Position numbers and translations under genes: made by a program. Source: Trueperaceae bacterium (GTDB lineage: Bacteria; Deinococcota; Deinococci; Deinococcales; Trueperaceae). From it: DNA of 10,228 nucleotides. The notes beneath the pieces are model-generated. The model saw only the letters and a program-made list of their open reading frames with translations, had not been told where the DNA came from and did not search any database. The stretch spans positions 1-10,228 of the forward strand of contig SKSV01000103.1 of assembly GCA_007122815.1 (NCBI GenBank), in the 5' to 3' direction. Within the stretch, counting starts at the first letter, position 1, and the number at the start of each line of letters is the position of its first letter. Positions 1-6,655 of the stretch are shown in pieces.

Positions 1-473
1 CGGCCTCGCAGTCCTACCAGGCCGACCTCGAGGACGGTGCCTTCGACCACCTCCTGACCACACCGGTGCCCCGTGCGGCGGTCTACCTCGGCAAGCTGCT
101 GGCCAACTGGCTCTTCATGCTGGTGCTCGGGACGCTGATGCTGCCCGTCACCTTCGTCCTGTACGGCGTCGGCTTCCCGAACTCCTGGCCTTGGCTGCTG
201 GCGACCCTAGCCTTGGGGACCCTAGGCTTCGCCCTCATCGCGGTCTTCTACGCCGGGTTGACCGCCAACCTTCGCGCCCGCGAGTCGCTGTTGCCGGTAC
301 TGATGTTCCCGATAGTGGTGCCGATCCTGCTCGCGGCGGTGCGCGCCAGCGGCGCCATCGTCAGCTTGGACGACCTCGATCTGGCGCTAGGTTGGCTACG
401 GTTGCTCGTGGGGTTCGACCTCGTCTACGCTGTCCTCTGTACGGCGATCTACCACTTCGTGGTGGAAGAGTGA
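1..473 (+). CDS. ccmB: CcmB, heme exporter subunit B (5'-truncated by window edge)
   Basis: This is the membrane subunit of the CcmAB ABC transporter, which uses ATP hydrolysis to release heme-loaded CcmE from the CcmC complex. The reading frame is open from the window edge; the first full codon is at 3, leaving 156 visible residues, whereas the family is usually about 220 residues, so roughly the first quarter is missing. Visible features fit CcmB: a cytoplasmic segment of the form YQADLEDGAFDHLLTTPVPR before the helix beginning YLGKLLANW, then several hydrophobic helices, and a RESLLPVLMFPIVVPILLAA block typical of the family's C-terminal half. A GTG at 66 lies inside this conserved region and is not the true start. 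The ATPase gene ccmA is expected just upstream. The stop lies 65 nt before ccmC. Identification comes from motif pattern and context. Confidence 0.9.
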   Translation, partial: ASQSYQADLEDGAFDHLLTTPVPRAAVYLGKLLANWLFMLVLGTLMLPVTFVLYGVGFPNSWPWLLATLALGTLGFALIAVFYAGLTANLRARESLLPVLMFPIVVPILLAAVRASGAIVSLDDLDLALGWLRLLVGFDLVYAVLCTAIYHFVVEE

Positions 474-524
474 ACGGTGAGGCGCGCAGGACTCACGCGG
501 AGGCGCACCGTGACATCAGCGCGC

Positions 525-532
525 AGGAGGAG
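525..532 (+). promoter_or_regulatory. Shine-Dalgarno sequence of ccmC
   Basis: AGGAGGAG lies 6 nt before the ATG at 539. It fixes the ccmC start, because the same frame is open upstream to about position 191 inside ccmB and offers several false starts. A TTG at 536 is directly adjacent to the ATG and is less well spaced. Confidence 0.8.
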
Positions 533-538
533 AAGTTG

Positions 539-1282
539 ATGATCGATGCGAGCGAGCGGCTGCGACGCCCGGCCTGGTTGCGGGTGTGGGGCGTGGCGCT
601 GGTGCCGCTGTTCCTGGCAGCGGCCTACTTGGGGTTGGTCTGGAGCCCGCAGGACGTCAACCAGGGGAACTTGATCCGCATAATGTACGCACACGTCTCG
701 GTGGCCTGGATCGGCTTCCTGGCCGTCGGATTGACCGCCCTCTTCGGCGCCCTCTTCCTGTGGCGCGGGAAGCGCCGGGACGACGTGTGGGCCGTCGCGT
801 CCGCAGAGATGGCACTGCTCTTCTCGGCGCTCACCATCATCGGCGGCATGACATACTCGCGCCCCACCCTGAACACCTTTTGGACCTGGGACGCGAAGCT
901 CACGCTGACCGCGCTCATGGTCGCGCTGCTCGTCGGCTACTTCATCGTCCGTGCTCTCATCGACGATCCCGTGAGGCGCGGCCGCGTCTCCGCGGTGGTG
1001 GCGATCATCGTCGCGGCCAGCTTGCCCTTCAACTACCTCGCTGCCGAGTGGTTCCGCACCCTGCACCCACAGCGCGCCATCGCGCTCGACGGAAGCGGGG
1101 TGACCATGGCACCCGAGATGCTCTTCACGCTGCTGTTCAACACCGTCGTCGCGGGCTTGGTGTACGCCTGGTTGATGGTGGAGCGCGCCCGCCTGGGAAG
1201 GATCGAAGCACAGCTCGAGGCGGAGCGGGCCGAGCGGGAACTCGCGCCCGCAGCCTCGACGGGAGGTGTGGTCCGTGTTTGA
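539..1282 (+). CDS. ccmC: CcmC, heme-handling WWD protein
   Basis: CcmC is an inner-membrane protein that holds heme on the periplasmic side and attaches it to CcmE. The product is 247 residues, normal for the family, with about six hydrophobic helices. The two conserved periplasmic histidines are His52 (in YAHVSVAW) and His176 (in EWFRTLHPQ). Between them lies the tryptophan-rich WWD motif, residues 110-122, read as TLNTFWTWDAKLT. This departs from the textbook WGxWWxWDxRLT: the first Trp is Leu, Gly is Asn, the second Trp is Phe and Arg is Lys, while the core WTWD is kept. The C-terminus ends in a charged, Glu/Arg-rich helix (about residues 215-237). The start is the ATG with a strong ribosome binding site. 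The last 8 nt overlap ccmD. Confidence 0.95.
   Translation: MIDASERLRRPAWLRVWGVALVPLFLAAAYLGLVWSPQDVNQGNLIRIMYAHVSVAWIGFLAVGLTALFGALFLWRGKRRDDVWAVASAEMALLFSALTIIGGMTYSRPTLNTFWTWDAKLTLTALMVALLVGYFIVRALIDDPVRRGRVSAVVAIIVAASLPFNYLAAEWFRTLHPQRAIALDGSGVTMAPEMLFTLLFNTVVAGLVYAWLMVERARLGRIEAQLEAERAERELAPAASTGGVVRV
1261..1268 (+). promoter_or_regulatory. Shine-Dalgarno sequence of ccmD
   Basis: GGGAGGTG inside the end of ccmC sits 6-7 nt before the GTG at 1275. An alternative in-frame GTG at 1266 lies within this ribosome binding site, so the downstream GTG is the better start. Confidence 0.65.
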
Positions 1283-1457
1283 GGGTTGGAGTCACTGGAC
1301 CTGGGTGAGCATCGCTTGGGCCGAGGTGCTCATCGCGTACGGCGGGTACCTGGCTTACCTCGGCTGGCGCCGCCGCCAGCTGCTGCGCGAACAGAACGAG
1401 CTGACGGCCCGGGCAAGACCCGTGAGCGGCCCTGGTGGACCCGGGGGCCGAGCGTGA
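1275..1457 (+). CDS. ccmD: CcmD, small membrane protein of the heme-loading complex
   Basis: CcmD is a short single-helix inner-membrane protein that stabilises the CcmC-heme-CcmE complex and helps CcmAB release holo-CcmE. The product is about 60 residues from the GTG at 1275, within the usual size range. It has a short aromatic N-terminus (WSHWTW), one hydrophobic helix around residues 10-33 containing AYGGYLAYLGW, and then the positively charged cytoplasmic run RRRQLLREQNEL, the typical CcmD build. The tail is Gly/Pro-rich. It overlaps ccmC by 8 nt and ccmE by 4 nt (GTGA), indicating translational coupling. CcmD sequences are poorly conserved, so the call rests mainly on size, topology and position between ccmC and ccmE. 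Confidence 0.88.
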   Translation: MFEGWSHWTWVSIAWAEVLIAYGGYLAYLGWRRRQLLREQNELTARARPVSGPGGPGGRA

Positions 1458-1915
1458 AGGGCGCCGCTGTCTCGCGCTGGGGGGTGGCTCGCAAGCGCCT
1501 CGTCTACGGCCTCTTCGGAGCCGGGGTCCTGGTGTTGGCGGGCTTCATGATCAACCAGGCGCTTAACACCTCGCTCGTCTACTTCATCCTCCCCAACGAG
1601 TACGCACAACAGCCGAGCCAGTACGAGGACCGCCGCATTCGTCTGGGCGGGCTCGTGGCGCCCGAGAGCGTGCGCTTCGACGACCTCGATCTCCAGCTGA
1701 CCTTCCTGGTAACCGACGGGATCGAGTCGTACCCGGTCCAACACGTCGGCGCGCCGCCCGAGCTCTTCCGCGAGAACGCCGGGGTGGTCATAGAGGGCCG
1801 CTTCGACGAGGGTGTGTTCGTCTCCGACAACCTGCTAATCAAGCACTCCGAAGTGTACGAGGCGCCCGCGGACGGTCACATCGACATCGAGGCCCTGAGG
1901 GAATCGTTGCAGTGA
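1454..1915 (+). CDS. ccmE: CcmE, periplasmic heme chaperone
   Basis: CcmE receives heme from CcmC through a covalent bond to a conserved histidine and delivers it to CcmF. The product is 153 residues, the usual family length. It has one N-terminal membrane anchor (about residues 16-37), then a beta-barrel domain. Family landmarks are LVYFILPNEY after the anchor, RRIRLGGLV at the first barrel strand, and ELFRENAGVVIEGRF (residues 103-117). The heme-binding site is KHSEVY, with His131 as the covalent heme ligand and Tyr135 as axial partner, so this is the ordinary His type and not the Cys variant. The start chosen is GTG 1454, overlapping the ccmD stop as GTGA. A GTG at 1484 would also give a plausible anchor, so the start is less certain than the gene. 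Confidence 0.94.
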   Translation: MKGAAVSRWGVARKRLVYGLFGAGVLVLAGFMINQALNTSLVYFILPNEYAQQPSQYEDRRIRLGGLVAPESVRFDDLDLQLTFLVTDGIESYPVQHVGAPPELFRENAGVVIEGRFDEGVFVSDNLLIKHSEVYEAPADGHIDIEALRESLQ

Positions 1916-1924
1916 CGCGCCTTC

Positions 1925-1930
1925 GGAGGT
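1925..1930 (+). promoter_or_regulatory. Shine-Dalgarno sequence of ccmF
   Basis: GGAGGT ends 4 nt before the ATG at 1935, in the 19 nt gap after ccmE. It supports that ATG as the ccmF start. Confidence 0.7.
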
Positions 1931-1934
1931 CAGC

Positions 1935-3929
1935 ATGCTGAGCCTCGGCACCCTCGGCTCGGGCGCAGTGATGCTGGCGCTGGCGCTGGCCGTGTATGCG
2001 GTCGTGGCCGGCACACTGGGCGCCGTGCGGCGCGACGCGCGGCTCCAGACGAGCGCGCGGCTCACCGCGCTCGCCGTGTTCATCGCGGCCACCACCGCGG
2101 TCTTGGTGATGCAGGCCGCGCTACTCACCGACGACTTCAGCGTCAAGTACGTGGCCGAGCACTCGCGCATCGAGTCCCCCACCTGGGTGAAGGTCGTGAC
2201 CCTCTGGGCCGCGCTGGAGGGCTCGGTCTTGCTGTGGGCGTGGTTGCTCACGGCGTACACGGCCGTCTTGGCGGTCACCGCCCCCAACACGGTGATGCGA
2301 CCCTGGGCTCTCGTGGTCATGCAGGTGGTGCAGGTCTTCTTCCTCTCGGTCGTGGCGCTCGCTGCGAACCCCTTCATCGTGCTGGCCAACCCACCGCTGG
2401 ACGGCCCCGGCGCGAACCCGCTGCTGCAGAACCACTGGATGATGGCCGTGCACCCGGTGCTGATGTACCTGGGTTTCGTGGGTCTGACCGTGCCCTTCGC
2501 CTTCGCGATGGCGGCGCTGATCACGCGGCGCCCTGGCACGGAGTGGATGCGGCTCACTCGCCGCTGGACGCTGTTGGGTTGGGGCTTCCTGAGCGCCGCG
2601 ATCGTCTCAGGTGGCTGGTGGAGCTACGAGGTGCTCGGCTGGGGCGGTTACTGGGCCTGGGACCCGGTCGAGAACGTCTCCATACTCCCCTGGTTCACGG
2701 CCACCGCGTTCCTGCACAGCATCCAGGTGCAGGAACGGCGGAGGATGCTCAAGGCCTGGAACCTGCTGCTGATAGTGCTCACCTTCTCCCTGACCTTGCT
2801 CGGCACCTTCCTGATCAGGTCCGGAGTGGTGTCGTCCGTTCACGCCTTCGGCGACGGTCCGGTGGGCCCGTTCTTCCTGACCTTCTTCGTGATCGTCAGC
2901 CTCGTGAGCATCTCGCTCGTGGTCTGGCGTTGGGATCAGGTGCGCGACCGGGCCGACCTCGACGCGGTGGTGAGCCGTGAGGGCGCCTTTTTGGGCGTCA
3001 ACGTGTTGTTCCTGGCGATGGCCTTCGCGGTGCTGCTGGGCACGGTCTTCCCGCTCTTCGTCGAGGCCACCACAGGCGCTCGCGTGACCGTCGGGGCCCC
3101 CTTCTTCGACGCCATAACCCTGCCGATCTGGATGCTCGTGCTCCTCCTGATGGGCGTCGGCCCGTTGCTACCCTGGCGCCGCGCCGAGACCCAGACGCTG
3201 CGCGCGAACCTCATCGTCATGACGGTCGCGTTCCTCATCGCGCTCGCGCTTGCGTTCGCGTTCGGCATGCGCAACACCTACCCGCTGCTGACGGTGGGCT
3301 TGGCGGGCTGGAACCTCGCCAGCGTCGGCCTGCTGCTTGCGGGTGCGATCGTGCCGCGCGCGCGCATCACCGGGCGCTCGATCGGCCAGGTCTTCACTCG
3401 TTACGCCTTCGAGCAGAAGCGCCGCGTGGGCTCGATGGTGGTGCACCTCGGCGTGATCGTCATCGCGCTCGGCATAGCCGGCTCGGGCGGCTACCGCGTC
3501 GACCAGCAGATCCGGCTCCCCTACGGCGAGCGCGTCCCGTTCCAGGGTTACGAGCTCCAGGCCCTGCGACCGTTCAGCGAACAGGTGGCGGGTCGAGCTT
3601 CGGTGGGGGTCGAGGTCGCCGTGTTCCAGGACGGACGCGAGGTCGGCGTGCTCACTCCGCGCATCAACCGCTTCGGCACGAGCCAGATGACGGTACCCAC
3701 CCCGTCGGTGCGCTACACGGCTGGGCACGACCTGTACCTGGCCTTGGCAGGAGCTGTCGATCCGCAGCAGGACTTCGTGATCATCCGGGCCGTGCAGAGC
3801 CCGCTCATCACGTGGATATGGATCGGTGGCGCGATCATCGTTCTCGGCACGGCTTACGCCCTCAGCCCCGGGGAGAGACCACTGCGGCGCCGTGTTGGTG
3901 CGGAGTCGACAGCCGGGGCCGAAGCATGA
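1935..3929 (+). CDS. ccmF: CcmF, cytochrome c heme lyase subunit
   Basis: CcmF is the multi-spanning inner-membrane core of the heme ligation complex. It takes heme from holo-CcmE and forms the thioethers with apocytochrome CXXCH. The product is 664 residues, full length for the family, with many hydrophobic helices. The WWD domain is intact: residues 227-247 contain GWW, then GWGGYWAWDPVEN. The four functional histidines are present: His173 (AVHPVLMYLG) and His303 (SVHAFG) flank the WWD domain, and His261 (FLHSIQ) and His504 (VVHLGV) are the expected ligands of the internal heme b. The first three carry the same numbers as I recall for E. coli CcmF. A periplasmic domain (about 520-615) precedes the last helix (about 624-643). 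The stop overlaps the ccmG start (ATGA, 3926-3929). Confidence 0.97.
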   Translation: MLSLGTLGSGAVMLALALAVYAVVAGTLGAVRRDARLQTSARLTALAVFIAATTAVLVMQAALLTDDFSVKYVAEHSRIESPTWVKVVTLWAALEGSVLLWAWLLTAYTAVLAVTAPNTVMRPWALVVMQVVQVFFLSVVALAANPFIVLANPPLDGPGANPLLQNHWMMAVHPVLMYLGFVGLTVPFAFAMAALITRRPGTEWMRLTRRWTLLGWGFLSAAIVSGGWWSYEVLGWGGYWAWDPVENVSILPWFTATAFLHSIQVQERRRMLKAWNLLLIVLTFSLTLLGTFLIRSGVVSSVHAFGDGPVGPFFLTFFVIVSLVSISLVVWRWDQVRDRADLDAVVSREGAFLGVNVLFLAMAFAVLLGTVFPLFVEATTGARVTVGAPFFDAITLPIWMLVLLLMGVGPLLPWRRAETQTLRANLIVMTVAFLIALALAFAFGMRNTYPLLTVGLAGWNLASVGLLLAGAIVPRARITGRSIGQVFTRYAFEQKRRVGSMVVHLGVIVIALGIAGSGGYRVDQQIRLPYGERVPFQGYELQALRPFSEQVAGRASVGVEVAVFQDGREVGVLTPRINRFGTSQMTVPTPSVRYTAGHDLYLALAGAVDPQQDFVIIRAVQSPLITWIWIGGAIIVLGTAYALSPGERPLRRRVGAESTAGAEA

Positions 3930-4474
3930 GACGGCTCCGACGCCTGCTGCCCGTCGTCGTGATAGTGGCGGGCCTAACTTCCCTCTTCCTGTTCGGGCTA
4001 CTGCGCGGCAGCCCCGACCGCGACATCCCCTCCAACTTCCTCGGCAGGGCCGTCCCCGACTTCGAACTACCGGTCTACGAGCGCTACGCCGCCGAGTTCG
4101 GGCCCACCTTCAGCTTGGCCGAGGCGCGAGGCCGCCCCATGGTCATCAACTTCTGGGCGTCTTGGTGTGGGCCCTGCTACGAGGAGGCGCCACACCTCCA
4201 GCGCGCCTGGGAGCGGCACGGCGACGAGGTCCTCTTCGTCGGGATACAGACCCAGGACCGCGACGCGCGCGCCGCCGGCCGATCCTTCATCGACCGTTTC
4301 GACCTGACCTTCCCGAACCTCTTCGACGGTGATAGCCGCGTCAGCATCGCCTACGGCCTGTTCGGGGTGCCCGAGACCTTCTTCGTGCATGCGGACGGCA
4401 CGCTCCAGCACAAGTACGCGGGGCCCGTCACGACGTCCATCCTCGACGAGCAGATCGGGGCGCTGCAGCGATGA
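3926..4474 (+). CDS. ccmG: CcmG/DsbE, membrane-anchored thioredoxin-like reductase
   Basis: CcmG is a periplasm-facing thiol-disulfide reductase that keeps apocytochrome c (or CcmH) thiols reduced, drawing electrons from CcdA or DsbD. The product is 182 residues, close to E. coli DsbE. It has a positively charged N-terminus (MRRLRR), one signal anchor (residues 7-26), and a thioredoxin-like domain. The active site is WCGPC, with Cys81 and Cys84, in the context NFWASWCGPCYEEAP. The cis-proline region is GVPETFF with Pro149, and the GVPET form is characteristic of CcmG/DsbE. The start ATG 3926 overlaps the ccmF stop by 4 nt, and the gene end overlaps ccmH by 4 nt, both as ATGA. The electron donor CcdA/DsbD is not encoded in this window. 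Confidence 0.95.
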   Translation: MRRLRRLLPVVVIVAGLTSLFLFGLLRGSPDRDIPSNFLGRAVPDFELPVYERYAAEFGPTFSLAEARGRPMVINFWASWCGPCYEEAPHLQRAWERHGDEVLFVGIQTQDRDARAAGRSFIDRFDLTFPNLFDGDSRVSIAYGLFGVPETFFVHADGTLQHKYAGPVTTSILDEQIGALQR

Positions 4475-4977
4475 CGGCACGGCTCGCGTACCTCGGGCCG
4501 AGACGCGCCACCGCGCTCGCGGCGCTCGCCTCGCTGGCGATCACGGCGGCGCTCAGCTTCGGTGGTGCCCTCGCGCAAGAGCGCGAGCTCGACCCCCGCG
4601 TGTTCGAGATCGGGCGTGAACTGCGCTGCCCAACCTGCGTGGCGGAGTCGGTAGGCGAGTCGAACGCCGCCATCGCCCGCGAGATGCGCACTCTCATCCA
4701 GGAGCAACTGGACCAGGGCGCTAGCCGCCCGGAGGTCCTCGCCTTCTTCCAGGAGCGCTACGGCGACTGGATACTGTTGAACCCACCGATGCGGGGCGTG
4801 AACCTCCTGGTCTGGACGCTCCCTTGGGTCGTGGTGCTCCTATCCGTGCTCTTCGTGACCCGCTTGCTGCGGCGCTGGCGCGCGGCCGCCGACGCGCCCG
4901 TTCGGGTGGACCCCGAAGACCTAGACCGCGTGCGCTCCGAGCTCCAGGAACCGCTCGGCGAGCGCACCAGCCACTGA
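4471..4977 (+). CDS. ccmH: CcmH (CycL type), apocytochrome c thiol oxidoreductase
   Basis: CcmH is a membrane-anchored periplasmic protein with a redox-active cysteine pair; with CcmG it reduces apocytochrome c thiols and it contacts CcmF in the ligation complex. The product is 168 residues with a signal peptide (hydrophobic about 14-32, probable cleavage after GALA). The family motif is LRCPTCVAESVGESNA, with Cys53 and Cys56; the usual form is LRCPVCQGQSIADSNA. The second signature, ERYGDWILLNPP, lies at about residues 94-105, followed by one helix (about 109-130) and a cytoplasmic tail. This is the short form holding only the N-terminal CcmH domain; the TPR part fused to it in E. coli is the separate next gene here. 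It overlaps ccmG by 4 nt and ends 7 nt before the CcmI-like gene. Confidence 0.95.
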   Translation: MTARLAYLGPRRATALAALASLAITAALSFGGALAQERELDPRVFEIGRELRCPTCVAESVGESNAAIAREMRTLIQEQLDQGASRPEVLAFFQERYGDWILLNPPMRGVNLLVWTLPWVVVLLSVLFVTRLLRRWRAAADAPVRVDPEDLDRVRSELQEPLGERTSH

Positions 4978-4984
4978 GGTCAGA

Positions 4985-6652
4985 GTGCTGACGATAGTCC
5001 TGATTATCATCCTCGCCGCCATCGCCGTGGCGTACGCAGCCATACCGTTGCTGGCACCACGCCAGGTGGACCCACTGCCGGACGAGCGTGACTCCGAGCT
5101 GCTCGACCTCCAGGAGGAGCGCGAGTCGCTCTTCCGCGCCATACGCGAGATCGACTCCCGCACCGACATGGCCGAGGCGGAACGTGACGCCCTGCGCGCG
5201 CGCTACGAGTCGAAGGCGGCAAGCGTGCTACGCGCCCTCGACGCGCGTGAGGCCGAGCTGGCAGGGAGACCCGAGGCGGCGGAGGCCACCGACAAGCGTG
5301 CTCTCCGCAGGCTCCCCTGGGGAGCGCTGGGGTTGCTGGGCGCGATGGCGGTCAGCGCTCTGGCGCTGGGGCCGTTCGTGCTCCCCCGGGTGGGGCAGGA
5401 CGCCACGGTGACGACCTTCTTCGAGCAGGACCTGCGCGCAGCCGAAGCCCTGCGCGACCTACAGCGCGCTGCGGAGCAAAGCGGCAGCGTGCCTTCTCTC
5501 ATGCGGCTCGCGGACGCCTACTGGACCCTCCAGGACGCCGCCGAGGCCGAAACGACCTACCGCCGCGTGCTGCTCGCGGCGCGTGAGGCGAGTGGCGACG
5601 CTCCCGTGCTCGCCTACCAACGCCTGGCCCTCCTGACCTTCGCCGACGACCCGAGCACGGCGCGCGAGTACCTCATGGAGGCGCGTCGTCTCGACCCGGG
5701 CGACCCCGACACGCTCGTTGGTATAGCCGAGCTCTCCTTCGCGCTAGGCGACCTCGACACGGCTCGCGATGCCTACGAAGCCTACGCGGAGACGCCCGAC
5801 GGCCAGCTGGACGTCGACGCCGCGGCGCGTCTCAGGTTCATCGAGCAGCTCGGCCCTGCCTTGGCGGACGTCGAGGGAGAACGCAACCCCAGCACCTTGA
5901 ACGCCCTCGCCGAGGTGCTGTGGGAGGCGGGCGCGATGGAGCAGGCGGTGGAGGTCTCCTTCGAGATCCTGACGAGCTTCGACCCGCGCGACGCGCCCTC
6001 GCTGTCGCGGACGGGCCAGCTCATGTTCATGCGCGGACGCTCTCAGGACGCCATAGAGCTCCTGGAGCGAGCCTCCGTCAGCGCCGGCGGCTTGGGGGCC
6101 CTCGACCCGCAAGCCAGCCTCTTCCTAGGCAACGCCTACTTCTCCGAAGGCGATGACGAGGGGGCGATACGCGCGTGGAGCGCTCACGTGGAGCTCGTTG
6201 GCGAGGACTCGGCTGGCCGCGTTCCCGACTTGATCCGTGCGGCCGAAGCCCGCGCCCTGGGCTTGGCCGGGGACCGGGAGGTCGAGGCCGACATGCCCGG
6301 TACCCTCGACCTGCCCGGTGCACCAGCCGTCGACGGCGAACCGGAGGCCACCGCCGGGGCCAGCCTCGCTGAGCGTGCCACCACTGCCCTGGAGGACGGC
6401 CGGCCCGACACCATCGCCGCGGTCGCAACGGAGCTCTACGCCCAGCACTGCGCGGTCTGTCACGGCGCCCAGGCCCAGGGAGCCAGCGGCCCGCGGCTCG
6501 CCGGCAACCCGCGCGCGGCGCAAGAGGCGAACGTGCGCTCGGCCATCAGCTTCGGTCGCGGCATCATGCCGGGCTTCGGGGCGATCCTCGCCGACGCCGA
6601 GATCGAGCTGCTCGTGCGCTGGCTCGCGGACGACGTGGGAACCCCCCGCTGA
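4985..6652 (+). CDS. CcmI-like TPR apocytochrome chaperone fused to a C-terminal cytochrome c domain
   Basis: This is the expected CcmI position, and residues 1-430 have CcmI architecture. There is a first helix (1-23), a charged cytoplasmic stretch with coiled-coil character (about 30-95, including EERESLFRAIREID), a second helix (112-134), then a periplasmic TPR domain with about six helical repeats (near 171-200, 207-238, 241-270, 302-334, 338-365 and 376-405). CcmI binds apocytochrome c C-termini and hands them to CcmF/CcmH. Unlike classical CcmI (about 400 residues), the protein continues through an Ala/Pro/acidic linker (430-478) into a small class I cytochrome. The heme site is CAVCH (Cys489, Cys492, His493), with probable axial Met528 in GIMPGFG and a final helix ELLVRWLADD. 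The linker has no second signal peptide, and the topology puts the heme site in the periplasm. The start is GTG 4985 after GAGGT (4976-4980). The role of the cytochrome domain is unknown. Confidence 0.9.
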   Translation: MLTIVLIIILAAIAVAYAAIPLLAPRQVDPLPDERDSELLDLQEERESLFRAIREIDSRTDMAEAERDALRARYESKAASVLRALDAREAELAGRPEAAEATDKRALRRLPWGALGLLGAMAVSALALGPFVLPRVGQDATVTTFFEQDLRAAEALRDLQRAAEQSGSVPSLMRLADAYWTLQDAAEAETTYRRVLLAAREASGDAPVLAYQRLALLTFADDPSTAREYLMEARRLDPGDPDTLVGIAELSFALGDLDTARDAYEAYAETPDGQLDVDAAARLRFIEQLGPALADVEGERNPSTLNALAEVLWEAGAMEQAVEVSFEILTSFDPRDAPSLSRTGQLMFMRGRSQDAIELLERASVSAGGLGALDPQASLFLGNAYFSEGDDEGAIRAWSAHVELVGEDSAGRVPDLIRAAEARALGLAGDREVEADMPGTLDLPGAPAVDGEPEATAGASLAERATTALEDGRPDTIAAVATELYAQHCAVCHGAQAQGASGPRLAGNPRAAQEANVRSAISFGRGIMPGFGAILADAEIELLVRWLADDVGTPR

Positions 6653-6655
6653 GCG

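Noticed and set aside
204..226. Repeated CCTAG/CTAGG words in ccmB, considered as an operator or recombination site.
   Set aside because: They lie inside a conserved membrane segment encoding Leu-Ala-Leu-Gly repeats, which explains the repetition.
1266..1274. Upstream GTG at 1266 as the ccmD start.
   Set aside because: It overlaps the GGGAGGTG ribosome binding site that is correctly placed for the GTG at 1275.
586..1308. Plus-strand open frame of 240 codons overlapping ccmC in another frame.
   Set aside because: The translation is Arg/Gly/Pro-rich without family features, whereas the ccmC frame carries conserved histidines, the WTWD core and a good ribosome binding site.
1977..1991. Tandem CTGGCG/CTGGCC repeat near the ccmF start, considered as a phase-variable repeat.
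   Set aside because: It is only about two and a half 6 nt units encoding Leu-Ala within the first membrane helix; a unit change would stay in frame and no switch is implied.
1835..2557. Minus-strand open frame of 240 codons opposite ccmF.
   Set aside because: Ser/Thr/Ala-rich translation with no motif; it lies entirely over the conserved ccmF and the ccmE end.
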